Counted from the first letter of the stretch, positions 19,014 through 29,057 are shown. The stretch: DNA of 64,000 bases from an uncultured Pseudomonadales bacterium (GCA_958296195.1 OY282455.1:1178001-1242000); one strand, 5' to 3'. The notes: a model not told the origin generated them from the letters alone. Numbers and translations: made by a program.

Positions 19014-21989
19014 ATGGCTAGAGAGGTTTTCAGGAAGTCACCGCTCGCCTTGGCGGTGTCGCTAGCAGTGGGTGGCGGCGGCGCATACGCGCAAGAGACC
19101 GATGCGGACGCCGTTAGCGGGGAAGGGGAGGTGATCGAAGAGGTCGTCGTTTTCGGCATCCGCCAAAGCCTCAAACAATCCATGGACCTCAAGCGGAACC
19201 GAGATGGCGTGGTTGATGCCATCACCGCCGAGGACATCGGCGACTTTCCGGACAGCAACTTGGCCGAATCCCTGCAGCGCATCACCGGCGTCTCCATCGA
19301 CCGGGAGCGTGGCGAAGGGGCGCGGGTCACGGTTCGTGGCTTCGGGCCGAACTTCAACCTCGTGCTGCTGAACGGGCGGCAGATGCCCACCAGCAGCGAC
19401 TTAAACCGCTCTTTCGACTTCGGCAATCTCGCCTCCGAAGGCATTAGCGCTGTCGAGATCTATAAGAGCGGCCAAGCGAATGTGCCCACCGGCGGCATTG
19501 GTTCCACCATCAACATTCGCACCACGCGGCCCTTGGAAAATCCCGGCATGAACTTCACTGCCGCCGCCAGCGCCATGCACGACGCATCCACGAAAGAGGG
19601 CAAGGATTGGACGCCGGAGATGTCCGCCCTGTTCTCCAACACCTTTGCGGACGACCGCGTTGGCATCGCCTTGAGCGCGGTGCGCCAAGAGCGCAACAAC
19701 GGCGCCAATACGGGGAGCGTCGGCGGCTGGCGCACCTTTCCAGGGGTAGTCAACAATTGCTGGGGATGCGGCGTCGGGCGGGCCGAGTGGGGCGGAATCC
19801 CCACCGCGGACGACCCTAACCAGCAGAACCGCCCCGGGGACGACGACCTGTACTCCGTGCCGCAAAACATCGGCTACGAACTCGCCGAGTACGACCGCCT
19901 GCGCACGAACGGCCAACTCACGCTGCAGTGGCAGGCTACCGAGAGCTTGGTTGCGACCCTGGACTACACCTACTCCGAAGTGGAGCTGGAGCGGACTTAC
20001 AGCAATCTGTCGGCATGGTTCAACTTCGGCGGCCAGGAAACCTCTTGGACGGACGGCCCGCAAGCCTCCCCGCTGGTGTACGCCGAAAACTCCTCCAACA
20101 GCGACTTCGCCATGGGCGGTGGCCAGGACGCTTGGCGGGCGGAGAACGGGGCGACTGGCCTGAACCTGCTTTGGGACGTCACCGACAAGCTGTCCGTGGA
20201 GTTCGACTACCACGACGCCACCGCGAAGCGCTCACCGGACAGCCCGTTCGGCAATTCCGCCCTTCTTTCCATCGCCGCCTTCTCGCGGAACAAGACCACT
20301 GGGTACTTCGGCACGGATCTGCCAGTTCTGGAACTCACGCTTGGCGACCCGCTTAGTCCTGACGACATGATCGTCACCGGCAGCGTGTTCCAAAACGAAT
20401 ACTCAAAGATGGGCATAGAGCAGTCGAAGTTGGCGGGCAGCTATGACTTCGACCTCAATTTCATAGAGAGCATTGACTTCGGCGTCCAGCTGACCGAGGT
20501 GAACAACCGTTCGGCCAGTTCCACCGTGCAGCGTGACGCCTGGGGCGGCGTAACCCAACGTGGCGCCATTGCGGACCTCATGACGCCGGCCTCGGCCGCA
20601 GACGCCTTCGACGAGGTTCCGGGTGGCGATGACGCCCGCCGGCAGGCGGATTTCTACACCTTCGACATGGCGGAATTGATCACCAGAACCGAGGCGCTCA
20701 TGGCGTCGGGGGATGCAGACATATTCATGTTGACGGACATGGGCGACTGCGGCACCGGCCTATGCACGTCCAGCCGCTTCACGTCAGACCGACGCACCAA
20801 GGAGGAATCGACAGCGGCCTACCTGCAGGTGAACCTTTCCACCGAGCTTGGCCCCACGCTCGTGGATATGCGGCTAGGGCTGCGCTACGAAAAAACGGAC
20901 ATTGTCTCGGAGGCGCTTTCACCGGCCTACACGAGCATCAACTGGATCGCCGGCAACGAGTTGACGGCGGTTCAGGGAGAGCCTGACTTCACCGAACTCA
21001 AAGGGGATTACGACGTCTTTCTGCCGAATGTCGATTTCAAGATCGAACTGACGGATGATCTCGTCGGCCGCGTCTCCTACAGCGAGACGATGACGCGGCC
21101 CCCCTACGACGACATCCAAGGCGGCCAAACCATCAATTCGCTGGTGCGGGTCGATGGCGGCACCGGCAATCGGGGCAACCCAAACCTGCTGCCGTTCGAA
21201 TCGCAGAACATCGACATTTCGTTCGAGTGGTACTACGGCGAGGACAGCTACATCGCGGCGGGCTACTTCTACAAAAACGTGAAGAATTTCATCGGCACCT
21301 CATCGGTGGTGGAGAATACGTTCAACCTGCCGCACCCGGCTCTGGGCCCGTTGGCTGAAGAAGCGCGGGTGGCCACCGGCAGCGTGGACTCCGGCACCCT
21401 GTACTCTTGGATTTTGGCCAACCGGTCAGACGCTCCAGGCGTGGATGCCGAAAACGGCGTCATCTCCGGGGTGGAAGGCCGGGATCCACCTTCGCCGTTC
21501 AATCTCACCGTGCCGGTGAACATCGAAAAAGCCACCATGACAGGCTGGGAGTTCGTCATACAGCACAACTTTGGCGACACTGGCTTCGGCGCCATCGCCA
21601 ACGCCACCATCGTCGATGCGGATGTGGGGTACGACAATTTCAGCCTGCTGCAGCAGTTCGTGCTCACCGGCTTGAGCGACTCCGCCAACCTGATCGCCTT
21701 CTACGACAAGAACGGCATCAGCGTCCGGGTGGCGTGGAACTGGCGGGACGACTTCCTGGACGGCACCGGCCAGGACAACGTGGGTGCTGGGCCACCCACC
21801 TATGTGGCCGCGTACAAGCAGTTGGACCTGAGCGCAAGCTACTGGTTTACCGACAGCATGCAGGTGTACGTCGATGTGCTTAACCTCACCGACGAAACGA
21901 CGCATGTGTACGGACGGGACAAGGCGCAGACCCTGTTCGCGGCTCAGGCCGGTCCGCGCTACAACTTGGGCTTCAGATATAAGTTCTGA
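19014..21989 (+). CDS. TonB-dependent receptor of the polysaccharide locus
   Basis: 991 residues. The ATG at 19014 is preceded by GGAGGAGGG at good distance; the upstream in-frame ATG at 18939 lies inside the operator and is rejected. A signal peptide ends near AYAQ; a TonB-box-like EEVVVFGIRQSL follows. The plug domain has GDFPDSNLAESLQRITGVSI and VRGFGPNFN, and the protein ends in the aromatic FRYKF as outer-membrane barrels do. The plug wording matches the large receptors found next to tryptophan-halogenase/SapC genes in gammaproteobacterial and xanthomonad sugar loci. It probably imports oligosaccharides across the outer membrane with ExbBD-TonB energy. Confidence 0.92.
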   Translation: MAREVFRKSPLALAVSLAVGGGGAYAQETDADAVSGEGEVIEEVVVFGIRQSLKQSMDLKRNRDGVVDAITAEDIGDFPDSNLAESLQRITGVSIDRERGEGARVTVRGFGPNFNLVLLNGRQMPTSSDLNRSFDFGNLASEGISAVEIYKSGQANVPTGGIGSTINIRTTRPLENPGMNFTAAASAMHDASTKEGKDWTPEMSALFSNTFADDRVGIALSAVRQERNNGANTGSVGGWRTFPGVVNNCWGCGVGRAEWGGIPTADDPNQQNRPGDDDLYSVPQNIGYELAEYDRLRTNGQLTLQWQATESLVATLDYTYSEVELERTYSNLSAWFNFGGQETSWTDGPQASPLVYAENSSNSDFAMGGGQDAWRAENGATGLNLLWDVTDKLSVEFDYHDATAKRSPDSPFGNSALLSIAAFSRNKTTGYFGTDLPVLELTLGDPLSPDDMIVTGSVFQNEYSKMGIEQSKLAGSYDFDLNFIESIDFGVQLTEVNNRSASSTVQRDAWGGVTQRGAIADLMTPASAADAFDEVPGGDDARRQADFYTFDMAELITRTEALMASGDADIFMLTDMGDCGTGLCTSSRFTSDRRTKEESTAAYLQVNLSTELGPTLVDMRLGLRYEKTDIVSEALSPAYTSINWIAGNELTAVQGEPDFTELKGDYDVFLPNVDFKIELTDDLVGRVSYSETMTRPPYDDIQGGQTINSLVRVDGGTGNRGNPNLLPFESQNIDISFEWYYGEDSYIAAGYFYKNVKNFIGTSSVVENTFNLPHPALGPLAEEARVATGSVDSGTLYSWILANRSDAPGVDAENGVISGVEGRDPPSPFNLTVPVNIEKATMTGWEFVIQHNFGDTGFGAIANATIVDADVGYDNFSLLQQFVLTGLSDSANLIAFYDKNGISVRVAWNWRDDFLDGTGQDNVGAGPPTYVAAYKQLDLSASYWFTDSMQVYVDVLNLTDETTHVYGRDKAQTLFAAQAGPRYNLGFRYKF

Positions 21990-22005
21990 GCCGGCGGCTT
22001 GCCGT

Positions 22006-22036
22006 GCGCCGGTGTGCCGCGGCGGGCGCCTTTTTT
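22006..22036 (+). terminator. Possible rho-independent terminator after the TonB receptor
   Basis: GCGCC (22006-22010) can pair with GGCGC (22025-22029) across a GC-rich loop, followed by six T at 22031-22036. The stem is short, so it may only attenuate read-through into the halogenase-like gene. Confidence 0.45.
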
Positions 22037-22102
22037 CGTATCATCGCCCAAGGTGAACCGCATCCAGCGGTTTGTCGAGCCTAGGGGTGATGGCGAAGAG
22101 CG

Positions 22103-23683
22103 ATGCATCGGCCAACCCGGACAGTCGTGATCGTCGGCGGTGGCGCCGCCGGCTGGATCACCGCCAACACGATAGCCGCCGAATGCTCCGCATGGGACGA
22201 TCCTGGGCTTCGAGTGGTGCTCGTCGAGTCTCCGAACGTGCCGACCATTGGCGTTGGGGAAGGGACTTGGCCGTCGATGCGCATGACGCTGCAGCGCATT
22301 GGCCTCTCCGAAGACGCACTGGTCCGGGACTGCGACGCCAGCTTCAAGCAGGGCACCCGCTTTTTCGGCTGGTCCGCCGGCGACAGCGTGGACGGGTACT
22401 GCCACCCGTTCAGCTTGCCGGTGGAGTACGCAAGCCTGAATCCCGCGCTGCATTGGCTGGCGCAAGACGGAGGCGCCTCCTTTGCCCAAACGGCAACGCC
22501 CCAAGCGCTTGTGATCGAGCGCGGGCTGGCGCCCAAGCAGGCTAGCGCGCCGCAGTACGCATTCACCGTCAACTACGGCTATCACCTCGATGCGCTCAAG
22601 TTCGCTGCCCTGCTGCGGCGACATGCAGTGGACCGCTTGGGCGTCAGGCACATCGCCGGCAACGTTGAACGGATTGACTCCCACCCCGATGGCGACATCG
22701 CGGCGGTGGTGCTGGACACTGGCGAGCGGGTGGAGGGCGACCTCTTCGTGGACTGCACCGGACAAAGAGCATTGTTGATCGGGGAGCATTTTGGCCGCGG
22801 CCTGACTTCGGTTAAGGATCTGTTGTTCAATGACGCGGCCATCACCGTGCAGGTGCCTTACGCTGATCCCAATATCCCCATCGCCTCGGCAACCTGCGCA
22901 ACGGCGCAGTCCGCCGGTTGGATTTGGGACATTGGGCTGCAAAGTCGCAGGGGCCTGGGGTATGTGCATTCGAGGGTACACACGGGGGAGGACTCTGCGC
23001 TTGCGGCGCTTAAGAGCTACATCGCACGCACGTCGCCCGGCGCCGACCCACACTCGCTAACCTATAGAACCATCCTGTTCCAGCCGGGATACCGGACGGA
23101 ATTCTGGGTTGGGAACTGCGTTGCGGTGGGATTGTCGGCCGGTTTCGTCGAGCCGCTCGAAGCCTCGGCGTTGGCCTTGGTGGAGCAGTCCGCGGCGATC
23201 ATCGGCCAGCAACTTCCGCGGGATCGGCAAATCATGGAAGTCGTGGCCAAGCGCTTCAACTCGAAGATGCACTACCATTGGCAGCGGATCCTCGAGTTCC
23301 TGAAGCTGCACTACGCGATAAGCGCCCGCGATGACAGCGACTACTGGCGTGACAACCGCACCTCGGCCTCCTGCCCCGAGGGGCTGCGCGAAAAGTTGAC
23401 GCTGTGGCGGCAGCAGCCCCCTTGGCACGACGATGCGCCGCGGATCGACGAGTTGTTCCCGTCGGCGAGCTATCAATACGTGCTTTACGGGATGGGCTTC
23501 AAGCCGCGTTACATCGGTGCGGGCAAAGTGTGCGACGACCAAACGCGCAAGCGCGCCGCTGAGGTTTTCCACAACACGCGCCGGAAGGCCCAACAGATGG
23601 CGCAATTGCTGCCACCCAACAGAGCGCTGTTGCGCAGCGTGGCGCAACGCGCAATCGAGCAGTCTGGACGGCCGGCGACATGA
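22103..23683 (+). CDS. Tryptophan-halogenase-like flavoprotein (PUL type), first copy
   Basis: 526 residues. The FAD-binding start is VIVGGGAAGWITA; GVGEGTWP follows, then the Lys of ASFKQGTRFFGW at the place of the halogenase catalytic Lys. The usual GWxWxIP signature is GWIWDIG here (Gly for Pro). FVEPLEAS near residue 350 matches the FAD/chloride-site segment. Many such proteins sit in TonB-receptor sugar loci, and their true substrate there is unproven. Its stop overlaps the sapC start (ATGA), so it is translationally coupled to it. Confidence 0.85.
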   Translation: MHRPTRTVVIVGGGAAGWITANTIAAECSAWDDPGLRVVLVESPNVPTIGVGEGTWPSMRMTLQRIGLSEDALVRDCDASFKQGTRFFGWSAGDSVDGYCHPFSLPVEYASLNPALHWLAQDGGASFAQTATPQALVIERGLAPKQASAPQYAFTVNYGYHLDALKFAALLRRHAVDRLGVRHIAGNVERIDSHPDGDIAAVVLDTGERVEGDLFVDCTGQRALLIGEHFGRGLTSVKDLLFNDAAITVQVPYADPNIPIASATCATAQSAGWIWDIGLQSRRGLGYVHSRVHTGEDSALAALKSYIARTSPGADPHSLTYRTILFQPGYRTEFWVGNCVAVGLSAGFVEPLEASALALVEQSAAIIGQQLPRDRQIMEVVAKRFNSKMHYHWQRILEFLKLHYAISARDDSDYWRDNRTSASCPEGLREKLTLWRQQPPWHDDAPRIDELFPSASYQYVLYGMGFKPRYIGAGKVCDDQTRKRAAEVFHNTRRKAQQMAQLLPPNRALLRSVAQRAIEQSGRPAT

Positions 23684-24426
23684 CTAATTTTGCGCTTGTC
23701 AACAACGCCGATCATCAGGATGTAAGAATCATTACGGAGCGCGCCGCCCGATATGGCGACGACCTGATGCAGGCGCCCACTTTTCCCTTTGAATTCCGCA
23801 GCGTGCAGGCGTTCTACCCCATCGTGTTTCAGCAGGACAACAGCGGCGGCTTCCAACCAGTGGCGCTGTTTGGCTTCCAGGACAAAGAGAACCTGTTTCT
23901 CGGCCAAAACGGTTGGCGGGCGGCCTACATACCGGCCATGGTGCGCCGCGAGCCCTTTCTCATTGGCTTCAAGGAAACGACGGAGCCGAGCGGCCCCGAG
24001 CGGATGCTGTCTCTGGATATGGACCATCCGCGCGTGAACACTGAGGTGGAAGGAAAGGGAGAGCCGCTGTTCCAACCGTTGGGTGGTCGAACGCGGTTTC
24101 TGGAGGATGCGGCCGACCTTTTGGAGACCATCTACGAAGGCCTTGAGCATAGCAGGGCCTTTGTCAGTGCCCTGCAGGAGCACGACCTGCTTGAAGCGGT
24201 AACGCTGGAGATTGCGCTCAAGGACGGCTCCCGGAACCAATTGATAGGCTTTCACTGCCTCGCCGAGGAGAAAGTGCAGGAGCTTTCGGGAGCGGTGCTC
24301 GGAGAGTTCAACAAAGAAGGCTTTCTCATGCCAATGTTCATGGTCTTGGCCTCCATGGCCAACATTCAACGCTTGGTTGAGATGAAGAACAAGATGCTGG
24401 AGTCTGGGCATGAATTGGATGTCTGA
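23680..24426 (+). CDS. SapC-family protein
   Basis: 248 residues. The opening FALVNNADHQDVRI, the central PFEFRSVQAFYPIVFQ, LFGFQDKENLFL and YIPAMVRREPFLIGF are typical of SapC-like proteins. First described beside an S-layer gene, these are now mostly seen next to tryptophan-halogenase-like and cupin genes in polysaccharide utilisation loci. Function is unknown. No signal peptide. The start overlaps the previous stop (ATGA), and its 3' end overlaps the next gene by 17 bases. Confidence 0.85.
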   Translation: MTNFALVNNADHQDVRIITERAARYGDDLMQAPTFPFEFRSVQAFYPIVFQQDNSGGFQPVALFGFQDKENLFLGQNGWRAAYIPAMVRREPFLIGFKETTEPSGPERMLSLDMDHPRVNTEVEGKGEPLFQPLGGRTRFLEDAADLLETIYEGLEHSRAFVSALQEHDLLEAVTLEIALKDGSRNQLIGFHCLAEEKVQELSGAVLGEFNKEGFLMPMFMVLASMANIQRLVEMKNKMLESGHELDV

Positions 24427-25426
24427 ACTCCCTTCCGCGCAAACCTTGGATTGCGCGGAAGGCGTCATCCCGCCGCCGCTGTTCGACTCCGCCGAACCAG
24501 TGCTGTTGAGAGGCTTGGTTAAGGGCTGGCCGGCGGTGCGGCAGTGCAGCAAATCCATTGCTTCGGCCATAGGCTATTTGTCCCAATTCTGGTCGGATGC
24601 GCCGGTCATCGCCTATGCAGGGGATGCCTCCATCAATGGGCGGTTTTTCTACAACGACGACTTTACGGGCTTCAACTTCCATAGCGGCAAGGCCACTCTT
24701 GCGCAGATACTGGAAAAGCTCGCCGAGCCTGGACGTGAAGCCCGCCTCACCACCATTTACGTCGGATCAACGCCGGTGGATCAATGGCTGCCGGGCTTTC
24801 GCGCCCGCAACGATGTGCAATTGCCGACGGACGATGCGCTTGCCAGCTTTTGGCTGGGCAGCCGGGCGAGAATCTCCGCCCACTACGACTTTCCCGACAA
24901 CCTCGCCTGCGCAGTCGCCGGCGAGAGGCGGGTGACGCTGTTTCCGCCGGACCAAGTCGCCAACCTGTACGTTGGCCCGGTGGACCGCACCCCCTCAGGA
25001 CAGTCGATCAGCTTGGTGGATTTTTCCCAGCCGGACTTCGAGCGGCATCCGCAGTTTGCCGAGGCCGTCAAGCATGCAAGGGTGGCCCTGATGCAGCCTG
25101 GGGACGCCATCTTCATTCCAAGCATGTGGTGGCATCATGTGGAGTCCTTGGCCTCTTTCAATATGTTGGTCAACTACTGGTGGACCCAGAGGCCGGCCTA
25201 TATGGGTTCGCCCTCCGACGCGCTGCTTCATGCCATGTTGGCTTTGCGGGACCTGCCGGCAAGGCAACGGGACGCATGGCAGGGGCTTTTCAACCACTAT
25301 GTATTCGATGCCGATGAAGCTGTTTACGAGCACATACCAAAATCAGGAAGGGGCTGTTTGGCCCCGCTTGACGAGGCGGCGGCAAAGCGGCTGCGGGCGG
25401 AATTGCTCAATAGGCTAAATCGGTAG
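24410..25426 (+). CDS. Cupin-like (JmjC/Cupin_8) protein
   Basis: 338 residues. The double-stranded beta-helix core has an HxD pair (SAHYDFPDN) and a distal His (MWWHHVESL), the iron ligands of Fe(II)/2-oxoglutarate cupins, with PGDAIFIPSMWW between strands. The N-terminal PVLLRGLVKGWPA is the usual entry of Cupin_8/JmjC proteins. Linked tightly to sapC (17-base overlap) and 30 bases before the second halogenase-like gene. A hydroxylase role on protein or small molecule is a family-level inference. This is the Pass1-like member that often accompanies halogenase/SapC sets. Confidence 0.82.
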   Translation: MNWMSELPSAQTLDCAEGVIPPPLFDSAEPVLLRGLVKGWPAVRQCSKSIASAIGYLSQFWSDAPVIAYAGDASINGRFFYNDDFTGFNFHSGKATLAQILEKLAEPGREARLTTIYVGSTPVDQWLPGFRARNDVQLPTDDALASFWLGSRARISAHYDFPDNLACAVAGERRVTLFPPDQVANLYVGPVDRTPSGQSISLVDFSQPDFERHPQFAEAVKHARVALMQPGDAIFIPSMWWHHVESLASFNMLVNYWWTQRPAYMGSPSDALLHAMLALRDLPARQRDAWQGLFNHYVFDADEAVYEHIPKSGRGCLAPLDEAAAKRLRAELLNRLNR

Positions 25427-25456
25427 GGTTGGTTCGCCCGCACTTAGGAGGCTGTC

Positions 25457-26947
25457 GTGCAGCACACCAGGATTCGCAGGGTTGTGATCGCCGGGGGCGG
25501 CACCGCCGGCTGGATGGCGGCTGCGGCTTTGGCCAAGCTTTTGGGCAAGACGCTGGACATCAAACTGGTGGAGTCCGAAGAGATTGGCACGGTAGGAGTT
25601 GGCGAGGCAACCATTCCTACGTTGCTGACTTTTCATGAATTGTTGAAAGTCAAGGAGCAGGACTTCCTCCGAGCGGTGCAGGGCACCTTCAAGCTGGGCA
25701 TCTCCTTCGAGAGCTGGCGCGACGTTGGCGAGGACTACATTCATTCCTTCGGCTGGACGGGCAAGGACAGTTGGGCCGCAGGATTTCAGCACTTTTGGCT
25801 CAAGGGCAAGCAGCTGGGCATCAGCCGGGAGTTTGGCGAGTACTGCAAGGAATTGGTTGCCGCCAAGCGGAACCGCTTCGCCGTGCTGCCCAACCAGGGG
25901 CTGAACTACGCCTACCACATAGACGCTTCTCTGTACGCCAAGTTTCTGCGCGGCTTGGCCGAAGATCATGGCGCCCTGAGGCTGGAAGGCAGGATTGAGC
26001 AAGTTGAACAGGACCCTGGCAGCGGCTTCATCACCGGCATTCGGCTGCGCTCGGGGCAACTGATTGAGGGCGACCTTTTTATTGACTGCACCGGTTTCAG
26101 GGGGCTGCTGATTGGGCAGGCTCTCCAAGTCGGCTACGACGATTGGCGGCATTGGCTGCCTTGCGACCGAGCGGTGGCCGTGCAAACCGAGGCCACGGCG
26201 CCGCCAATTCCCTACACTCGTTCCATCGCCCGGGAGGCCGGCTGGCAGTGGCGCATTCCCCTGCAGCATCGGGTGGGCAACGGCGTGGTGTTCAGCAGCG
26301 GCCATTGGTCCGATGACGAGGCCGTCAACCACTTGCTCTGCAACCTTCAGGGCAAGCCGCTCACCGAACCTAGGGTCATCAAGTTCAGCGCCGGCCAACG
26401 GCGCCGGCACTGGCATAGGAACTGCGTGGCCGTGGGCTTGTCGTCTGGGTTCATCGAACCCCTGGAGTCCACCAGCATCCATCTGATTCAGCGCAGCCTG
26501 ATCCGCCTGATGCAGATGTTTCCCTATGACGGCATCCGCCAACCGGACGTCAACGAGTTCAACAACCAAATGAACTTCGAGATAGACAACATCCGGGACT
26601 TCATCATCCTGCACTACCATGTGACCAACCGGGCGGACAGTCCCTTCTGGCGGCAGTGCCAGTCGATGGCCATACCGGACTCCCTCAACCACCGCATCGA
26701 GTTGTTCAAGCAGGCCGGCCGCGTGTTCAAGGTGCCGACGGAGCTGTTTGGCGAAAATTCGTGGATTCAGGTGATGCTGGGGCAGGGACTGGAGCCGGAG
26801 CAATACCATCCCATCGTCAACATGATGACGGAGGAGGAGTTGCGGAAGTTCCTCACCGGCATCCAAGGCGCGGTGGACAAGCTAGTCGGCCAACTGCCTG
26901 AACATCAGCGCTTCATCAACTACTACTGCAAGGCGCTTCCCAACTAA
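25457..26947 (+). CDS. Tryptophan-halogenase-like flavoprotein, second copy
   Basis: 496 residues. The GTG start at 25457 is chosen because TAGGAGG lies seven bases upstream. The sequence has VVIAGGGTAGWMAA, GVGEATIPT, the catalytic-position Lys in GTFKLGISFESW, the complete GWQWRIP signature and FIEPLEST. It is closer to characterised halogenases than the copy at 22103. Being in one co-directional run with the receptor, SapC and cupin genes, it likely serves the carbohydrate programme or a tailoring step of unknown substrate. Confidence 0.87.
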   Translation: MQHTRIRRVVIAGGGTAGWMAAAALAKLLGKTLDIKLVESEEIGTVGVGEATIPTLLTFHELLKVKEQDFLRAVQGTFKLGISFESWRDVGEDYIHSFGWTGKDSWAAGFQHFWLKGKQLGISREFGEYCKELVAAKRNRFAVLPNQGLNYAYHIDASLYAKFLRGLAEDHGALRLEGRIEQVEQDPGSGFITGIRLRSGQLIEGDLFIDCTGFRGLLIGQALQVGYDDWRHWLPCDRAVAVQTEATAPPIPYTRSIAREAGWQWRIPLQHRVGNGVVFSSGHWSDDEAVNHLLCNLQGKPLTEPRVIKFSAGQRRRHWHRNCVAVGLSSGFIEPLESTSIHLIQRSLIRLMQMFPYDGIRQPDVNEFNNQMNFEIDNIRDFIILHYHVTNRADSPFWRQCQSMAIPDSLNHRIELFKQAGRVFKVPTELFGENSWIQVMLGQGLEPEQYHPIVNMMTEEELRKFLTGIQGAVDKLVGQLPEHQRFINYYCKALPN

Positions 26948-26987
26948 GCCGGGCGTAACGCGCAGCCAACCAACCTGGAATGCTCCC

Positions 26988-28388
26988 ATGACGGAAAACA
27001 CCACGCCTGACAGCAAGCCCGCGGAGACCTTGAAGTTCTCCGAAAAGCTGGGCTACGGCCTAGGGGACGCCGCCTCCAACTTCTACTTCCAAGTCTTCAA
27101 CATCTTCCTGCTGTACTACTACACCGACGTCTTCGGCCTGCACCCGGCGGCGGTGGGCACGATGTTTCTGGCCACCAAGGTGGTCGATGCGCTCAGCGAC
27201 CCGGCGATGGGCCTGATCGCCGACCGCACCAACAGCCGCTGGGGAAAGTATCGGCCCTATTTGCTGACCGCGGCCGTTCCCTATGGATTGCTGGGCTATG
27301 CCATGTTCGCCAGCCCGGAGCTTTCGCAGACGGGCAAGCTGATCTACGCCTACGCCACCTATTCGCTGATGATGCTGGCGTACACGGCCATCAACATTCC
27401 CTACTCCGCACTGATGGGCGTGATTTCCCCTTCGTCCGATGAGCGCGTGAAGGTTTCCGCCTACCGATTCGTCTGCGCCTATGGCGCGGCCTGGCTGATC
27501 GGCACCTTCGTGACGCCCTTGAAGAACATTCTGGGCGGCGGCGACGAGGCCGAGGGCTTCCGGCTGACCATGATGCTCTTTTCGGTATTCTCCATCGCCA
27601 TGTTCTGGGCCACCTTCGCCACCACTAAGGAGCGCGTGCAGGCTCTGGCGCAAAAGTCCGACTTGAAGGAGGACCTCAAGGCCTTGGCCGGCAACGCGCC
27701 TTGGATCGCCCTGTTCGTTTCCGGCGTGTTCGCCCTGATGCAGGTGGCGGTACGCAACGGCGGCATCCTGTACTTCTTCAAGTATTACGTCGGCGACGAC
27801 GGCACCCGCCTGTTCTGGATCTTCGACAGCACGGCGGTCTTCCTCTCCCTAGGCACCTTCTCGCTGATCCTGGGCGTAACCCTGACTCGCTTCCTCACCC
27901 AACGCTTCGAGAAGCAGCATCTGATGATCGCCCTGACGGTGCTGAGCACGGCCACTTCCGCCTTGTTCTTCTTCCTGTCGCCGGAGCAGTACGGATTGAT
28001 GCTGGCGCTGAATTGCATAGGCAACTTCATTGCCGGCCCCCTGGCGCCCTTGGTGTTCGCCATGAACGCGGACTGCGCCGACTACGGCGAATGGCGCAGC
28101 GGCCGTCGCACTACCGCCCTGATCTACTCCGGCGGCGGCTTCGCCGCCAAGATGGGCTTGGCCGTGGGCGCCGGGCTAGCCGGCTACATGCTGGCCCTGT
28201 TCGGCTTCGTCGCCAACCAACCGCAAACCGAAACCGCCATTCTGGGCATTCGCCTGATGTTCAGCCTGTTTCCCGCCGCGCTGTCCCTAATTGGCGCCGC
28301 GGCGATTCTGTTCTACCGGCTCGACCACGCAAAAGTCGCCACCATTGAGGCCGACCTAGCCCAGCGCCGCAGCCAAGCAAGGCGCTAG
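26988..28388 (+). CDS. GPH-family sugar:cation symporter
   Basis: 466 residues and ~12 helices. FSEKLGYGLGDAASNFYFQ at the N-terminus and DALSDPAMGLIADRTNSRWGKYRP in the first cytoplasmic loop are textbook GPH (MelB/XylP-like) features. ADYGEWRSGRRTTAL occurs in the later loop. It likely carries the mono- or disaccharide released by the glycosidases across the inner membrane with Na+ or H+. It begins 40 bases after the second halogenase-like gene and abuts the AlkB-like gene. Confidence 0.9.
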   Translation: MTENTTPDSKPAETLKFSEKLGYGLGDAASNFYFQVFNIFLLYYYTDVFGLHPAAVGTMFLATKVVDALSDPAMGLIADRTNSRWGKYRPYLLTAAVPYGLLGYAMFASPELSQTGKLIYAYATYSLMMLAYTAINIPYSALMGVISPSSDERVKVSAYRFVCAYGAAWLIGTFVTPLKNILGGGDEAEGFRLTMMLFSVFSIAMFWATFATTKERVQALAQKSDLKEDLKALAGNAPWIALFVSGVFALMQVAVRNGGILYFFKYYVGDDGTRLFWIFDSTAVFLSLGTFSLILGVTLTRFLTQRFEKQHLMIALTVLSTATSALFFFLSPEQYGLMLALNCIGNFIAGPLAPLVFAMNADCADYGEWRSGRRTTALIYSGGGFAAKMGLAVGAGLAGYMLALFGFVANQPQTETAILGIRLMFSLFPAALSLIGAAAILFYRLDHAKVATIEADLAQRRSQARR

Positions 28389-29057
28389 ATGGCGGAGTCG
28401 GCCCGGGGATGCTGGTTCATGGAGCAGGACGCGGCGCTGCAGGTCATTCGCGTTCGGGACGGCGTGATCCGTTTCGCTGCGGCGTTGTTCTCGCCAGCGG
28501 AGAATGAGCGCTGGTTTGCCGCTTTGCGGGATGAAACCCGTTGGCGTCAAGAGGAAGTCGTCATTTTTGGCCGGCGCCGGCGGACGCCGCGCCTGAGTGC
28601 TTGGCATGGGGACGAAGGTGCCGCCTATAGCTATTCGGGCCTCAAGCTGCATCCTGAGCCTTGGACGAAGACGCTGTTGGCGATCAGGCGGCGGGTGGAG
28701 TCTGTGGCTGGAGCCGGCTTCAATAGTGTGCTCCTCAACTACTACAGGGACGGCTTGGACAGCATGGGCTGGCACAGCGACGACGAGCCGGAATTGGGGC
28801 GGACGCCACTGATCGGTTCGGTGAGCCTAGGCGCAACGCGGCGGTTCCAACTTCGCCACAAGACGTTCGCCGGCCTGCGCACGGCCATGGATCTGCCCGG
28901 CGGCAGCTACTTGGAGATGGGTGGTTCCACGCAGCGCCATTGGCGGCACTGCGTTCCCAAGGTGACGGCTAGGGCCGGCGCAGGGCCGCGCATCAACCTG
29001 ACGTTCAGGACGATCAGAACGGGCGGCCGACAGGCAAACCGGCGGGGCGCTGATTGA
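28389..29057 (+). CDS. AlkB-like 2-oxoglutarate/Fe(II) dioxygenase
   Basis: 222 residues. The iron ligands are in WHSDDE (H-x-D) and the distal His in WRHCVPK; RINLTFR supplies the two arginines that bind 2-oxoglutarate and substrate. FNSVLLNYYRDGLDSMGWHSD is the classical ALKBH2/3-type segment. Such enzymes remove methyl lesions from DNA or RNA by oxidation. The ATG follows the transporter stop directly, so translation is probably coupled although the functions seem unrelated. An Arg-rich tail extends beyond the core. Confidence 0.88.
   Translation: MAESARGCWFMEQDAALQVIRVRDGVIRFAAALFSPAENERWFAALRDETRWRQEEVVIFGRRRRTPRLSAWHGDEGAAYSYSGLKLHPEPWTKTLLAIRRRVESVAGAGFNSVLLNYYRDGLDSMGWHSDDEPELGRTPLIGSVSLGATRRFQLRHKTFAGLRTAMDLPGGSYLEMGGSTQRHWRHCVPKVTARAGAGPRINLTFRTIRTGGRQANRRGAD

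Noticed and set aside
19014-21989. Receptor as a siderophore transporter
   Set aside because: Its promoter carries the sugar-locus operator and it sits between glycosidases and halogenase/SapC genes, so oligosaccharide uptake is more likely.
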